From positions 1,937,501 through 2,001,500 of the forward strand of contig NZ_CP109017.1 of NCBI RefSeq assembly GCF_036226765.1: a stretch of DNA of 64,000 nucleotides, read 5' to 3'. Made by a program: the position numbers and the translations under genes. This DNA comes from Streptomyces sp. NBC_00670. Lineage in GTDB: Bacteria; Actinomycetota; Actinomycetes; Streptomycetales; Streptomycetaceae. Position 1 is the stretch's first letter; each line of letters begins with the position of its first letter. Of the stretch, positions 29,175 through 37,848 are shown in pieces. Under the pieces are notes generated by a model that saw nothing but the letters and a program-made list of their open reading frames with translations, searched no databases and was not told where the DNA came from.

Positions 29175-30012
29175 GCACGACTCCGACCACGAGCCGGAGG
29201 AGCGAGGGCTCCCCCTCGACGAGGACGCCGCGTGGGCGGCGATCGTCGCGGGCTACGGCGAGGAACCGCCGGACCCGCCCGGCACGAAACCATTCAAACC
29301 GTTCCGCCCGGTACGCCCCCTCCGCCCGGTGGAGGAGGTCCCCCTCCCGGAGCCACCGGATGCGCCGGAGGAGTCCGGCGGGGCCGGGGGGTCCGGCGAA
29401 GTTGGGGGGTCCGGCGAAGCCGGTACGTCCGGCGGGGCCGGGGGTACGGGTTCGCCCGGCGGGGCGGGTACGTCCGGCGGGGCCGGCACGTCCGGCGGAG
29501 CCGGCACGTCCGGCGGAGCCGTGGGTACGGGTTCGCCCGGTGAGGCCGACGGGGCCGGCGGAGCCGGGGAGACCGGTGCGCCGGGGGCTTCCGGCGGGGC
29601 CGGGACGTCCGGGCGAGCCGATGGCACCGGGGTGTCCGGCGGGACCGGGAGGTCCGGCGGGGCCGGAGCCGGGACGCCGTTGGGTGGGTCCGTTTCCTTC
29701 GCGCCCGGGGTGGGGCCGCGGGACTACTCGCCGCCGCCGGGTGGGTCCGACGGGGACGACGACGAGGGGCACTTCGTGCCGCCCGAGCCGCCGCCGCTGC
29801 CCGCCTCCGACACCACCGCCCGGTTCGCCTGGCTCGGCGCGGTCGGCGGCCCGATCCTGCTCCTGCTCGCCGTCCTGCTCGGCTGGGACATGACCTGGTG
29901 GCTCACCACCGCCTGCATCGGCGGTTTCCTCGGCGGCTGCGCCACCCTCGTCGTACGCATGCATCCCGGCGACGAGGACGACGACGACCCCGGCCGGGGC
30001 GCGGTGGTCTGA
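29167..30012 (+). CDS. Membrane protein with a Gly/Ser/Thr-rich repeat region
   Basis: A 281-residue protein overlapping the hydrolase stop. The N-terminus is acidic (about 1-45), then comes a Pro-rich stretch (FKPFRPVRPLRPVEE), then about 100 residues of low-complexity repeats of the kind GTSGGAG and TGSPG, and finally two hydrophobic helices (about 222-265) with a short acidic tail. The repeats are coded by near-identical 15-21-base units at about 29385-29670, so length may vary between strains. Only the ends look conserved. The function is unknown; coupling to the hydrolase suggests a shared membrane-associated role. Confidence 0.7.
   Translation: MAEHDSDHEPEERGLPLDEDAAWAAIVAGYGEEPPDPPGTKPFKPFRPVRPLRPVEEVPLPEPPDAPEESGGAGGSGEVGGSGEAGTSGGAGGTGSPGGAGTSGGAGTSGGAGTSGGAVGTGSPGEADGAGGAGETGAPGASGGAGTSGRADGTGVSGGTGRSGGAGAGTPLGGSVSFAPGVGPRDYSPPPGGSDGDDDEGHFVPPEPPPLPASDTTARFAWLGAVGGPILLLLAVLLGWDMTWWLTTACIGGFLGGCATLVVRMHPGDEDDDDPGRGAVV
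29385..29670 (+). repeat. Intragenic short tandem repeats coding Gly/Ser/Thr
   Basis: Imperfect units based on 'ggtacgtccggcggggccg' recur throughout this stretch and code for GTSGGAG-like heptapeptides. Several neighbouring units are almost identical, which suggests recent expansion by slippage or recombination. Confidence 0.75.
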
Positions 30013-30028
30013 CGAGCGCCCCCGCCGC

Positions 30029-30787
30029 TCAGCCCGCGGCCGGAACCTTGAGGGCGGCCAGTACCGGAAGGTGGTCACTGGCCGCCCTCAGGTCGCATCC
30101 GCGCACCCCCGGGTGACCGAGCGGAACCCCGCAGCCGAGGATCTCGACGCCCTTCGTGGCGAAGAGCGCGTCGATGCGGCGGTGCGGCTCCGTACGGGTC
30201 CAGGTCTCCTCCGCGCCCCAGGGCGCCGTCTCCCGGCAGTCCCGCAGGTCGGCGGCGAGCCGGCGGAAGGTGCGGCCGGTGGGGGGCTCGTTGAGGTCGC
30301 CGCCGGCGAGGACGTGCGGCGTGCCGAGGGCGGCGACGCGGTCGAGGAGCAGGCCGCCCTGCTCGTACCGCTCCTGCTCATGGAGCGAGAGGTGGCAGCT
30401 CACTACGCCGAGCTGGGCGCCGCCGAAGCGGACGACCGCGGTGGCGAAGCCGCGGCGGTGCTGTCCGGGGGTGAGCGGCAGCAGGACGTCCTGCGTGCGT
30501 TCGACGGTGGCGCGCAGGGAGCAGAGCAGGGCGGGGCCCGCGGCGGTGCCGCCGCCGGAGAGCATGACGAGGCCGGAGGCGGCGGCGAGGCGGGCGATCT
30601 TCTTGCGCCAGCGGAAGAAGCGGGGGGCCTCCTGGAGGAGGACGAGGTCCGGGGCGCAGGCGGTGAGGACGCGGGCGAGGGCGTCGGTGTCGTCCTTGAG
30701 GGAGCGGACGTTGTAGGTGAGGGCGCGGAGGACGGCGGAGCCGTCGGGGTCCGTGCGGGAAGAGGGCAACGGGGGTGTGGTGGGCAT
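30029..30787 (-). CDS. Endonuclease/exonuclease/phosphatase family protein
   Basis: A 252-residue EEP-superfamily phosphohydrolase. Metal and catalytic motifs: TYNVRSLKDD near residue 22, LVLLQEAPRF near 46 with the metal-binding Glu, SCHLSLHEQER near 126, GGDLNEPP near 157, and SDHLPVLAALKV at the end. Members cut DNA, RNA, inositol phosphates or sphingomyelin, and sequence alone does not settle which. No signal peptide is seen. The ATG at 30787 is used; the upstream in-frame sequence is derived from an intergenic repeat. It converges with the Gly-rich gene, with a 16-base gap. Confidence 0.82.
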   Translation of the reverse strand: MPTTPPLPSSRTDPDGSAVLRALTYNVRSLKDDTDALARVLTACAPDLVLLQEAPRFFRWRKKIARLAAASGLVMLSGGGTAAGPALLCSLRATVERTQDVLLPLTPGQHRRGFATAVVRFGGAQLGVVSCHLSLHEQERYEQGGLLLDRVAALGTPHVLAGGDLNEPPTGRTFRRLAADLRDCRETAPWGAEETWTRTEPHRRIDALFATKGVEILGCGVPLGHPGVRGCDLRAASDHLPVLAALKVPAAG

Positions 30788-30827
30788 GGTGATCAAGATA
30801 CGCCGCGGGGGGTTGCCGCCGGAGGGG

Positions 30828-31180
30828 TTCCTCGCCCCCGCCGCTCCTGCCCTTCCCTGCCCCCAGGGGCTCCGCCCCTTCGACCCGGAGAGCGGAGGAG
30901 CGGGGGTGGGTGGAGTGAGGCGCGGGAGAGCTCGGGTGGGCGGGTTGTGTGGCGGCTGCGGGTGAGTGGGGACTCCTCGCGCAGTTCCCCGCACCCCTTA
31001 CGGGGCACGGCGACTTCTCGCGACCCCGCGGCGGAGCCGCAGATCGGACACAGCCCCGCGCCCCTTGAGAGCTGGAGGCGCCCCCGGGCTTTCAGGGGCG
31101 CGGGGAACTGCGCGACCAGCCACGAACCCACCCGCACCCGCCCACGCGCCCCACCGCCCGGGCTCTCCCGCGCCCCCGGG
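30828..31180. repeat. Palindromic repeat cluster, copy 5
   Basis: The 417-base gap between the EEP gene and glkA is filled by at least three modules: an outer-arm piece CGCCCCCGCCG (30836-30846) with GGGGCTCCGCCCC, a core half with GCGCAGTTCCCCGCACCCCT near 30978-30997, a CGCGGCGGAGCCGCAGATC module near 31027-31045, and an inverted core AGGGGCGCGGGGAACTGCGC near 31095-31114. The whole forms a long imperfect palindrome. No gene is seen here. Confidence 0.8.
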
Positions 31181-31204
31181 GGGCCAAGGGGCAGTGGCCC
31201 CTTG

Positions 31205-32158
31205 TCACATGATGGGGTCGGGCTCTCGAGCCAGGTCGGCCGCACCGACGAGGCCGGCCTTGTTGCCGAGCTGCGCGGCGATGACGTCCGCCACCGGCCG
31301 CCAGTTGCCGCCGACCAGCCACCGCTTGTAGGACTTGCGGATCGGGTCGAGAACGAGGTCGCCCTCGTCCGACAGCCCGCCGCCGACGATGAACGCGGAC
31401 GGGTCGAACAGCGACGCCAGGTCGGCGAGACCCGCACCCGCCCAGCGGGCCAGCTCCCGGTAGGAGTCGACCGCCACCGGGCACCCCTGGCGCGCGGCGA
31501 CGGAGATGTGCTTGCCCTCGATCCCGTCGGGCGTCCCGTCCCCGAGCGCGAGCAGGATGTCCGCGCGCTCCGGCGTCGCGTTCGCCCGCTGCTTCGCGTA
31601 CCGCACGAGCGCCCGCCCCGACGCGTACTGCTCCCAGCAGCCCTGGCTGCCGCACCCGCACAGCAGCCCGTCCGGCACCATGCGGATGTGGCCGAACTCG
31701 GCGGCCACCCCGAAGTGCCCGCGGCGCAGCTTGTTGCCGATGATGATGCCGCCGCCGAGCCCCGTGCCGAGCGTGATGCAGATGACGTTGCGGTGGCCCT
31801 GGCCCGCACCGAACTTGTACTCGCCCCACGCCGCCGCGTTCGCGTCGTTCTCCACGACGACCGGCAGCCCGACCCGGGCCTCGACCTTCTCCTTCAGCGG
31901 CTCCTGCCGCCAGTCGATGTTCGGCGCGAAGTAGACCGTGGACCGCTGCCGGTTGACGTAACCGGCGGCACCGATGCCCACGCCGACGATCTCGTGCCCG
32001 GCCCGCGCGCCCTCCACCGAGGCGGCGATGGCGTCCACGATGGCCTCGGGTGTGGTGGGGGTCGGCACCTTGAAGGTGGAAAGGATGTTGCCTTTCTCAT
32101 CGACCACGCCGGCCGCGATCTTCGTGCCGCCGATGTCGACGCCGATGGTGAGTCCCAT
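31205..32158 (-). CDS. glkA: Glucokinase, ROK family
   Basis: A 317-residue cytoplasmic ATP-dependent glucokinase. Phosphate motif GVDIGGTKIAAG at 6-17, active-site region VVVENDANAAAWGEYKFG near 100-117 with the catalytic Asp, a second phosphate motif LGTGLGGGIIIG near 130, and the ROK zinc site HIRMVPDGLLCGCGSQGCWE near 157-175. In S. coelicolor glkA is needed for glucose use and for glucose repression (established). It has the SCO2127-type gene 55 bases upstream on the same strand, and the pair may share a transcript. Confidence 0.95.
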   Translation of the reverse strand: MGLTIGVDIGGTKIAAGVVDEKGNILSTFKVPTPTTPEAIVDAIAASVEGARAGHEIVGVGIGAAGYVNRQRSTVYFAPNIDWRQEPLKEKVEARVGLPVVVENDANAAAWGEYKFGAGQGHRNVICITLGTGLGGGIIIGNKLRRGHFGVAAEFGHIRMVPDGLLCGCGSQGCWEQYASGRALVRYAKQRANATPERADILLALGDGTPDGIEGKHISVAARQGCPVAVDSYRELARWAGAGLADLASLFDPSAFIVGGGLSDEGDLVLDPIRKSYKRWLVGGNWRPVADVIAAQLGNKAGLVGAADLAREPDPIM

Positions 32159-32213
32159 GAATCCCTCAGTTCCGGTCGAGCCCCGCTGTGGTCAACCGTA
32201 CCCGAGGGCGCTG

Positions 32214-32747
32214 TCAGTCCACGTCGATGTGCTCGCCGGGGCCCGGCCCCTCGTCGTCCTTGCGAGGGTCCGTGCCCTGGTCACGGGCGGTCCAGCGGCC
32301 CTCCTGGGCCTGCACGGCGCTGCGGTAGGCGGCGAGCAGTTCGGTGCCGGCGGCGGCGAGGTGGTCGAAGACGTCGGGGTTCCGTTCGATGACCGGCTCC
32401 ACGACCGCCCTCGCCTGGCGCACCACCTGGTCGACCATCTGCTGGGCCGCACCGGAGGCGGCGGCGCCGAACAGCGGCGACTGGAGCCCCGTGAGCCTGT
32501 CGGCCACGGTGTCGACGAACCGGCGCAACTCCTCGGCGGCCGAACCGGACGGCGCCCCGTACTGGGCCTTGCGGCGGGCCTGCTCCTCGGCGAGGTCCTC
32601 GGCGGTGGCGGTGGCCCAGGCGTCGGCGTCGGTGGCCTGGGGCCGGTCCGGTTCCCGGTTCGCTTCCCGGTCCGCCTCCGCCGCTTCCCGAGCGGCGTCA
32701 AAGGCGGCTTCGTCGGCTTCGTCGGAGTGACGGCGCTCTTCGCTCAT
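32214..32747 (-). CDS. DUF5304 / SCO2127-type protein linked to glucokinase
   Basis: A 177-residue, highly charged, mostly helical cytoplasmic protein. The N-terminus is a run of Glu/Ala/Arg (EAAFDAAREAAEADREANREP), the middle (about 70-145) is the conserved helical domain, and the tail is acidic. It corresponds to SCO2127, the gene next to glkA in S. coelicolor, which has been reported to influence glucose repression and to interact with BldKB. Those roles come from memory of that work, not from this sequence. No motif reveals a biochemical activity. It sits 34 bases after the ArsA-like gene. Confidence 0.75.
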   Translation of the reverse strand: MSEERRHSDEADEAAFDAAREAAEADREANREPDRPQATDADAWATATAEDLAEEQARRKAQYGAPSGSAAEELRRFVDTVADRLTGLQSPLFGAAASGAAQQMVDQVVRQARAVVEPVIERNPDVFDHLAAAGTELLAAYRSAVQAQEGRWTARDQGTDPRKDDEGPGPGEHIDVD

Positions 32748-32781
32748 GGCGGGCTCCTGACTGCGTATCGTCCTTTCGACG

Positions 32782-33984
32782 TTACCCGAACCGCCCGGGC
32801 CACAGCGCCGGATCGGGGGCGAACCGGACGCGCAGCTCGCCCTCGCGCAGGGCCGCGCCCGCGACGGTGCAGCGGCGCAGCGCGGAGGGGAGCGGGACGA
32901 TGCGCCGGAACCGGCCGGCGGTGACGACGAGTTCGTCGCCGCGCCGGACCAGGTCCAGCTCCTCCCGGGTCGCGCCGGGCAGCGGGAGGTGCCAGACGAG
33001 GAGGCCGTCGCCGTCCTCGGCCGGCCCGTCGGTGACCGGCCACTCGACCGGGGCGGGCGCCGGGCCGCCGGGGTCGGGAACGGGGAGCGGCAGCCCGGCC
33101 AGGTCGTCGGTGCCGCGCGGGTCGTGCCCGAGGTGCGGGACGGGGTGGACGGCGGCGGTGCCGTACGTCTCCCGCCACTCGTCGAGCGTCTTGCGCTGCT
33201 GCGCGGCCGGCCCGGCGAGCCAGGTGTCGGCGCCGGGGTCGGGCAGCACCCGGTTGGCGATCACGGCGTCCAGGCGCAGGGCGCGCAGGGCGAGCCCGGT
33301 GGTGGCGGTGCGGACGGCGTCGGCGCCGGCCGGGCCGGGTTCGGCGACCAGCCAGGCGGTGGTGGCCGGGTCGGCGAGGACGGCCTCGGTCGCGCCGAGG
33401 GCCGTGTCCCAGCGGGCGGCGGCCTCGTAGAGCCGCTCGGTGGGGACGGGGACGCCCGCGAGCCGGCCGAGCACCGGCCGCAGCGCGCGGGCGGCCTGCC
33501 GCTCCCGCGGCAGCAGCCGGCGCAGATAGCGGCGCAGCTGCTCGGGCAGGGCGAGCAGGGCCAGGGCCTGCGGGGCGGGCGGCAGGTCGACGACGATCAG
33601 GTCGTACGCGTCCGAGAGCGCGGCGTCGCGGAGGGCGCCGAGCAGGGCGAGCTCGGCGGCGCCGGGCAGCGGGGTCAGCTCCTCGGCGTCCAACCGGGCG
33701 GCACCGAGGAGTTCGAGCGCGGAGGCGGCACGGTTCTGGAGGGCGAGGAGATCGTCGCGGAACCGGGTGCGGGCGTCCGGACGCCAGGTGGTGAGGCCCG
33801 GGGCGTCTTCGACGGGGGTGGGGGTGGCGTGGGTGGGGATGCCGAGGGCGGCGCCGGGGGTGTCGTCGGGGTCGGCGGAGAGGAGCAGCGTGCGGCTACC
33901 GCGCCGGGCCGCGCGAAGCGCGGCGGCGGCAGCGACGGTGGTCCGACCGGAGCCGCCGGGGCCGGTGACAAGGAGGATGCGCAT
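32782..33984 (-). CDS. ArsA-like (GET3-type) ATPase
   Basis: A 400-residue single-unit ArsA/GET3-family ATPase. The deviant Walker A motif is at residues 8-17 (GPGGSGRTTV, where family members have the signature Lys or an equivalent), followed by LLLSADPDDTPGAALG and, near 130, DLIVVDLPPAPQALALLALP, the switch region. The C-terminal 80 residues (about 320-400) form the HSP20-like domain common in actinobacterial ArsA proteins (VWHLPLPGATREELDLVRRGDELVVTAG). It has no arsenite Cys cluster, so arsenite transport is unlikely. The M. tuberculosis counterpart is Rv2184c. It may start an operon with DUF5304 and glkA. Confidence 0.82.
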   Translation of the reverse strand: MRILLVTGPGGSGRTTVAAAAALRAARRGSRTLLLSADPDDTPGAALGIPTHATPTPVEDAPGLTTWRPDARTRFRDDLLALQNRAASALELLGAARLDAEELTPLPGAAELALLGALRDAALSDAYDLIVVDLPPAPQALALLALPEQLRRYLRRLLPRERQAARALRPVLGRLAGVPVPTERLYEAAARWDTALGATEAVLADPATTAWLVAEPGPAGADAVRTATTGLALRALRLDAVIANRVLPDPGADTWLAGPAAQQRKTLDEWRETYGTAAVHPVPHLGHDPRGTDDLAGLPLPVPDPGGPAPAPVEWPVTDGPAEDGDGLLVWHLPLPGATREELDLVRRGDELVVTAGRFRRIVPLPSALRRCTVAGAALREGELRVRFAPDPALWPGRFG

Positions 33985-33992
33985 GGTGGGGC

Positions 33993-34203
33993 GCCTCAGA
34001 GCTCGGGGGGTGCGGATTGTCGGGCGTGTGCGGGTGCCTCGTGGCTGATCGCGCCCACGCGGCGGAGCCGCACATTGGCACAGCCCCGCTCCCCTCTCAG
34101 GGGCGCGGGGAACTGCGCGAAACGGGGCGAAGCCCCGTGCCGGGGTCCAAGGGGCGGAGCCCCTTGGCAAGGATGGGACGGGCAGGGGCGGCGGGGGCGG
34201 AAA
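33993..34203. repeat. Composite palindromic repeat, copy 6
   Basis: Starts with 'agctcggg', includes ACGCGGCGGAGCCGCAC and the core AGGGGCGCGGGGAACTGCGC (34099-34118), then GGGGCGAAGCCCC, GGGGCGGAGCCCC and the outer arm GGGGCGGCGGGGGCGGAAA. It fills the gap between two minus-strand genes and ends two bases before the SRPBCC stop codon. Confidence 0.82.
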
Positions 34204-34204
34204 A

Positions 34205-34645
34205 CTACCGCCCCGACTCCACCCGCTTCTTCAGCCCCGCCAACGCCCGGTCGATGATGACCTTCTCCGCCTTGCGCTTGATCATCCCGAGCATCGGAAT
34301 CTTGACGTCCACAGTCAACTGGTACGTCACCTCCGTCGCCCCCGCCCCCGCCGGCCTCAGCAGGTACGACCCGTCCAGCGACCGCAGCATCTGCGACTTC
34401 ACCAGCGTCCAGGACACCTCGTTCCCGGACCCCCACGTGTACGCCAGCACCTGGTCGTCCTTGATCGCCCCCGCGTCCATCACGAGGCGCACCTGCTCCG
34501 CGCGCCCCTGCCCGTCCGTCGCGAGGACCTCCGCCTCCTTCACCTCGCCCGTCCAGTCCGGGTAGCGGGCGAAGTCGGCGATCACCCCCATGACGTCGGC
34601 CGGTGCCGCCTCGATCGTGATGCTCGAGCTGGTGTGTTCCGCCAT
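34205..34645 (-). CDS. SRPBCC (START-like) family protein
   Basis: A 146-residue protein with the helix-grip START/Bet v1 fold: SSSITIEAAPADVMGVIADFARYPDWTGEVKEAEVL at the N-terminus, a beta sheet in the middle, and a long C-terminal helix (IKRKAEKVIIDRALAGLKKRVE). The fold binds hydrophobic ligands. It corresponds to M. tuberculosis Rv2185c (TB16.3), which lies next to FadD15 and an ArsA-like ATPase in the same order as here. That conserved neighbourhood suggests a lipid-linked role, which is inference. Confidence 0.82.
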   Translation of the reverse strand: MAEHTSSSITIEAAPADVMGVIADFARYPDWTGEVKEAEVLATDGQGRAEQVRLVMDAGAIKDDQVLAYTWGSGNEVSWTLVKSQMLRSLDGSYLLRPAGAGATEVTYQLTVDVKIPMLGMIKRKAEKVIIDRALAGLKKRVESGR

Positions 34646-34785
34646 CGCCGTGGCTCCTCCAGATGCGGTCCGGTCAGGGAGGGTGTGCGCAGATGCGCAC
34701 GTATGTGCAGCGGAAGGCTACCGCGCAGCGGCGACCCCGTGGTCACCGCGCCTCTCCACCGCCGCATCGCAGGGGGGCCACGGCC

Positions 34786-35592
34786 TCACCACTCCAGCGC
34801 CCACGGCCGCCCGGTCCGCGCGAAGTGCCCCACGTTCACGCACTCCGTGCGGCCGATCCGCATCCGCCGGACCAGCGGCTGGTGGACGTGGCCGAAGAGG
34901 GCGTACCGGGGCCGGGTGCGACGGATGGCGTCGAGGAGGGCCCGGCTGCCGCGTTCGAAGCGGCGCGCGACCGTGTCGTAGACGAGTTCGGGCACCTCGG
35001 GCGGGATGTGGGTGCACAGCACGTCCACCTCCCCCAGCGCCTCGATCTTCGCCGCGTACTCCTCGTCGCCGATCTCGAACGGCGTCCGCATGGGGGTGCG
35101 CAGTCCGCCGCCGACGAACCCGAAGACCCGGCCGCCGATCTCGACGCGCTCGCCGTCGAGGACGCGGGTGCCCGGACCGGCGTACTCCGGCCACAGCGCG
35201 GGCATGTCGACGTTGCCGTAGGTGGCGTACGTGGGGGTGGGGAACGCGGCGAACAGTTCGGCGTACTGCTTCCGTACCGCCGTCTCGACGGCGGTGGTCC
35301 GGTCGACGTCGAGCGCGCGCCACAGCCGGGCGCCGAACTCGCGGGCCTCCTCGAAGCGGCGGGCGGTGCGCAGGGCGATGACCCGGTTGGCGTTCTCCAC
35401 ACCGAAGAGGTCGGGGAAGATGCCGCGCGAGCGGTCGGCGTAGTCCTGGAAGAGGATGAGGTCGCCCAGACAGACCAGGGCGTCCGCGCCGTCCCCCGCG
35501 CGGGCCAGGTCGCGCGCGTTGCCGTGCACGTCGCTGACCACGTGGATCCTGGTCGTCGGGCTTCTGCGGTCACCGCCGGGAGTCCGTGCCAT
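34786..35592 (-). CDS. Calcineurin-like metallophosphoesterase
   Basis: A 268-residue metallophosphoesterase. Metal-site motifs are in order: SDVHGNARDL near residue 18-27, CLGDLILF near 40, YGNVDMPA near 130, CTHIPPEV near 195, and FGHVHQPLV near 239. This is the standard two-metal calcineurin fold. Substrate unknown; related small actinobacterial enzymes act on phosphodiesters. I chose the ATG at 35592 (MARTPGGD); a TACCCT hexamer ends eight bases upstream and no ribosome site is seen. An ATG ten codons upstream is the alternative. Confidence 0.82.
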   Translation of the reverse strand: MARTPGGDRRSPTTRIHVVSDVHGNARDLARAGDGADALVCLGDLILFQDYADRSRGIFPDLFGVENANRVIALRTARRFEEAREFGARLWRALDVDRTTAVETAVRKQYAELFAAFPTPTYATYGNVDMPALWPEYAGPGTRVLDGERVEIGGRVFGFVGGGLRTPMRTPFEIGDEEYAAKIEALGEVDVLCTHIPPEVPELVYDTVARRFERGSRALLDAIRRTRPRYALFGHVHQPLVRRMRIGRTECVNVGHFARTGRPWALEW

Positions 35593-35896
35593 GGTGATCA
35601 AGGGTAGGGGGCGCGGAGCCATGGTGAACAGTACGGGTCGAACCGTCGGTTACTGGCCGGTTATCGCCTGTCTGCACTACCGTGACCCCGGTGACGCCAC
35701 GGCGTGTGACACACCGAACATCTCCCAGGGACCCCCTGTCCCGGAAGCCATACCGACGGGTAACGTCCGGGCAGTCCAGTCGTGCTCAGGGTTTCGGCCA
35801 CCGCGTTCGCCGGGCCCCCGCGCACCCGCCCCAGCCTTGGACCGCACCGTCGCAGCACGACGTCGTGGCGTCGGCGCCCTATGAGGAGCAGCAGTC

Positions 35897-37693
35897 TTGC
35901 GCGAGTTCAGCCTTCCGGCTCTGTACGAGGTCCCCGCGGACGGCAATCTGACCGACATCGTCCGCAGAAACGCCGCGCAGCATCCCGACGTGGCGGTCAT
36001 CGCCCGCAGGACGGACGGCGGCTGGCAGGACGTCACGGCGGCCGAGTTCCTCGCCGAGGTGCGGGCGGCGGCGAAGGGCCTGATCGCCTCGGGCGTGCAG
36101 CCGGGCGACCGGGTGGGGCTGATGTCCCGTACGCGCTACGAGTGGACGCTGCTGGACTTCGCGATCTGGAGCGCCGGCGCGATCACCGTGCCGGTGTACG
36201 AGACCAGTTCGGCGGAGCAGGTGCAGTGGATCCTCGGCGACTCGGGCGCCACCGCCTGCCTCGTGGAGAGCGACGCGCACGCGGCGGCCGTGGAGTCGGT
36301 GCGCGAGGCGCTGCCCGCGCTCAAGCACGTGTGGGGCATCGACGCCGGCGGCGTGGCGGAGCTGGGGCGGCTCGGCCGGGACGTCAGCGACGCGACGGTG
36401 GAGGAGCGCTCCTCGCTGGCCAGGGCGGACGATCCGGCCACCATCGTCTACACCAGCGGCACCACGGGCCGTCCCAAGGGCTGTGTCCTCACCCACCGTT
36501 CCTTCTTCGCCGAGTGCGGCAACGTGGTGGAACGGCTGCGTCCGCTGTTCCGCACCGGCGAGTGCTCGGTGCTGCTGTTCCTGCCCCTCGCCCACGTCTT
36601 CGGGCGACTGGTGCAGGTCGCGCCGATGATGGCGCCGATCAAGCTGGGCTGCCTCCCCGACATCAAGAACCTCACCGACGAACTGGCCTCCTTCCGGCCC
36701 ACGCTCATCCTCGGCGTGCCGCGCGTCTTCGAGAAGGTCTACAACGCGGCGCGCGCCAAGGCGCAGGCCGACGGCAAGGGCAGGATCTTCGACCGGGCCG
36801 CCGACACCGCCATCGCGTACAGCCGGGCCCTGGACACCGACTCCGGCCCCTCCCTCGGGCTGCGGATCCGGCACAAGCTCTTCGACAGGCTCGTCTACGG
36901 CAAGCTGCGGGCGGTGCTCGGCGGGCGCGGCGAGTACGCCATCTCCGGCGGCGCCCCGCTCGGCGAGCGGCTCGGCCACTTCTTCCGCGGCATCGGCTTC
37001 ACGGTCCTGGAGGGCTACGGCCTGACCGAGTCCTGCGCGGCGACGGCGTTCAACCCCTGGGACCGGCAGAAGATCGGCACGGTCGGACAGCCGCTGCCCG
37101 GCTCGGTCGTCCGGATAGCGGACGACGGCGAGGTGCTGCTCCACGGCGAGCATCTGTTCAAGGGGTACTGGAACAACGAGGCGGCCACCGCGGAGGCGCT
37201 GGCCGACGGCTGGTTCCACACGGGCGACGTCGGCACGCTCGACGAGGACGGCTATCTCCGGATCACCGGCCGCAAGAAGGAGATCATCGTCACCGCGGGC
37301 GGCAAGAACGTCGCCCCCGCGGTCATCGAGGACCGCATCCGCGCGCACGCGCTGGTCGCGGAGTGCATGGTGGTCGGCGACGGACGCCCGTTCGTGGGCG
37401 CGCTGGTCACGCTCGACGAGGAGTTCCTGGGCCGGTGGGCCGCGGACCACGGCAAGCCCGCCGGGTCCACGGCCGCGTCCCTGCGGGAGGACCCCGAGCT
37501 GCTCGCGGCCGTGCAGAGCGCGGTGGACGACGGGAACGCGGCGGTGTCGAAGGCGGAGTCGGTACGGAAGTTCCGTGTACTGGCGGAGCAGTTCACGGAG
37601 GAGTCGGGGCATCTGACTCCGTCGCTGAAGCTGAAGCGGGGGGTGGTCGCGAAGGACTTCGCGACCGAGATCGAGGGGATCTACGTGCGGTAG
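35897..37693 (+). CDS. fadD: Long-chain fatty acid-CoA ligase (AMP-binding)
   Basis: A 598-residue ANL-family ligase that activates long-chain fatty acids to acyl-CoA through acyl-AMP. Motifs: P-loop YTSGTTGRPKGCVLTH near 177-192, VPRVFEKVYNAA near 275, ISGGAPLGERLGHFF near 350, GYGLTESCA near 373, WFHTGDVGTLDEDGYLRITGRKKE near 435-458, and hinge GGKNVAP near 466. The long form with the 250-330 insertion is typical of FadD15-type proteins. It starts with TTG behind GAGGAG. The divergent metallophosphoesterase lies 300 bases upstream. The M. tuberculosis counterpart is fadD15, also beside pimB'. Confidence 0.92.
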   Translation: MREFSLPALYEVPADGNLTDIVRRNAAQHPDVAVIARRTDGGWQDVTAAEFLAEVRAAAKGLIASGVQPGDRVGLMSRTRYEWTLLDFAIWSAGAITVPVYETSSAEQVQWILGDSGATACLVESDAHAAAVESVREALPALKHVWGIDAGGVAELGRLGRDVSDATVEERSSLARADDPATIVYTSGTTGRPKGCVLTHRSFFAECGNVVERLRPLFRTGECSVLLFLPLAHVFGRLVQVAPMMAPIKLGCLPDIKNLTDELASFRPTLILGVPRVFEKVYNAARAKAQADGKGRIFDRAADTAIAYSRALDTDSGPSLGLRIRHKLFDRLVYGKLRAVLGGRGEYAISGGAPLGERLGHFFRGIGFTVLEGYGLTESCAATAFNPWDRQKIGTVGQPLPGSVVRIADDGEVLLHGEHLFKGYWNNEAATAEALADGWFHTGDVGTLDEDGYLRITGRKKEIIVTAGGKNVAPAVIEDRIRAHALVAECMVVGDGRPFVGALVTLDEEFLGRWAADHGKPAGSTAASLREDPELLAAVQSAVDDGNAAVSKAESVRKFRVLAEQFTEESGHLTPSLKLKRGVVAKDFATEIEGIYVR

Positions 37694-37700
37694 GCGGTGG

Positions 37701-37835
37701 GGGCGCCTTAGGGGGTGGGGGCTTTTCGCCGTGGGCGGGTGCGAGTGGGTTCTTGGTTGCTCGCGCCCACGCGGCGGAGCCGCACATCGACACAGCCCCG
37801 CGCCCCTTGGAGGGGCGCTGCCCCCGCCGGTGGCT
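37701..37835. repeat. Palindromic intergenic repeat, copy 7
   Basis: Lies between convergent fadD and the mannosyltransferase gene. It shows GGGGGCTTTTCGCC, then the leader with 'gtgggttcttggttgctcgcgcc', the module ACGCGGCGGAGCCGCACATC, and 'gacacagccccgcgccccttggaggggcgctgccccc', which folds into a short hairpin. Confidence 0.78.
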
Positions 37836-37848
37836 GAAAGCGAGCCGT

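Noticed and set aside
30828..31180. CRISPR array or tRNA cluster in the repeat-rich gap
   Set aside because: Repeats are palindromic modules of unequal spacing without uniform spacers, and no tRNA cloverleaf or CCA end was found.
32782..33984. Arsenite efflux ATPase
   Set aside because: No Cys metal-binding sites and no arsB/arsR neighbours; the HSP20-like tail and locus fit the actinobacterial ArsA-like family of other function.
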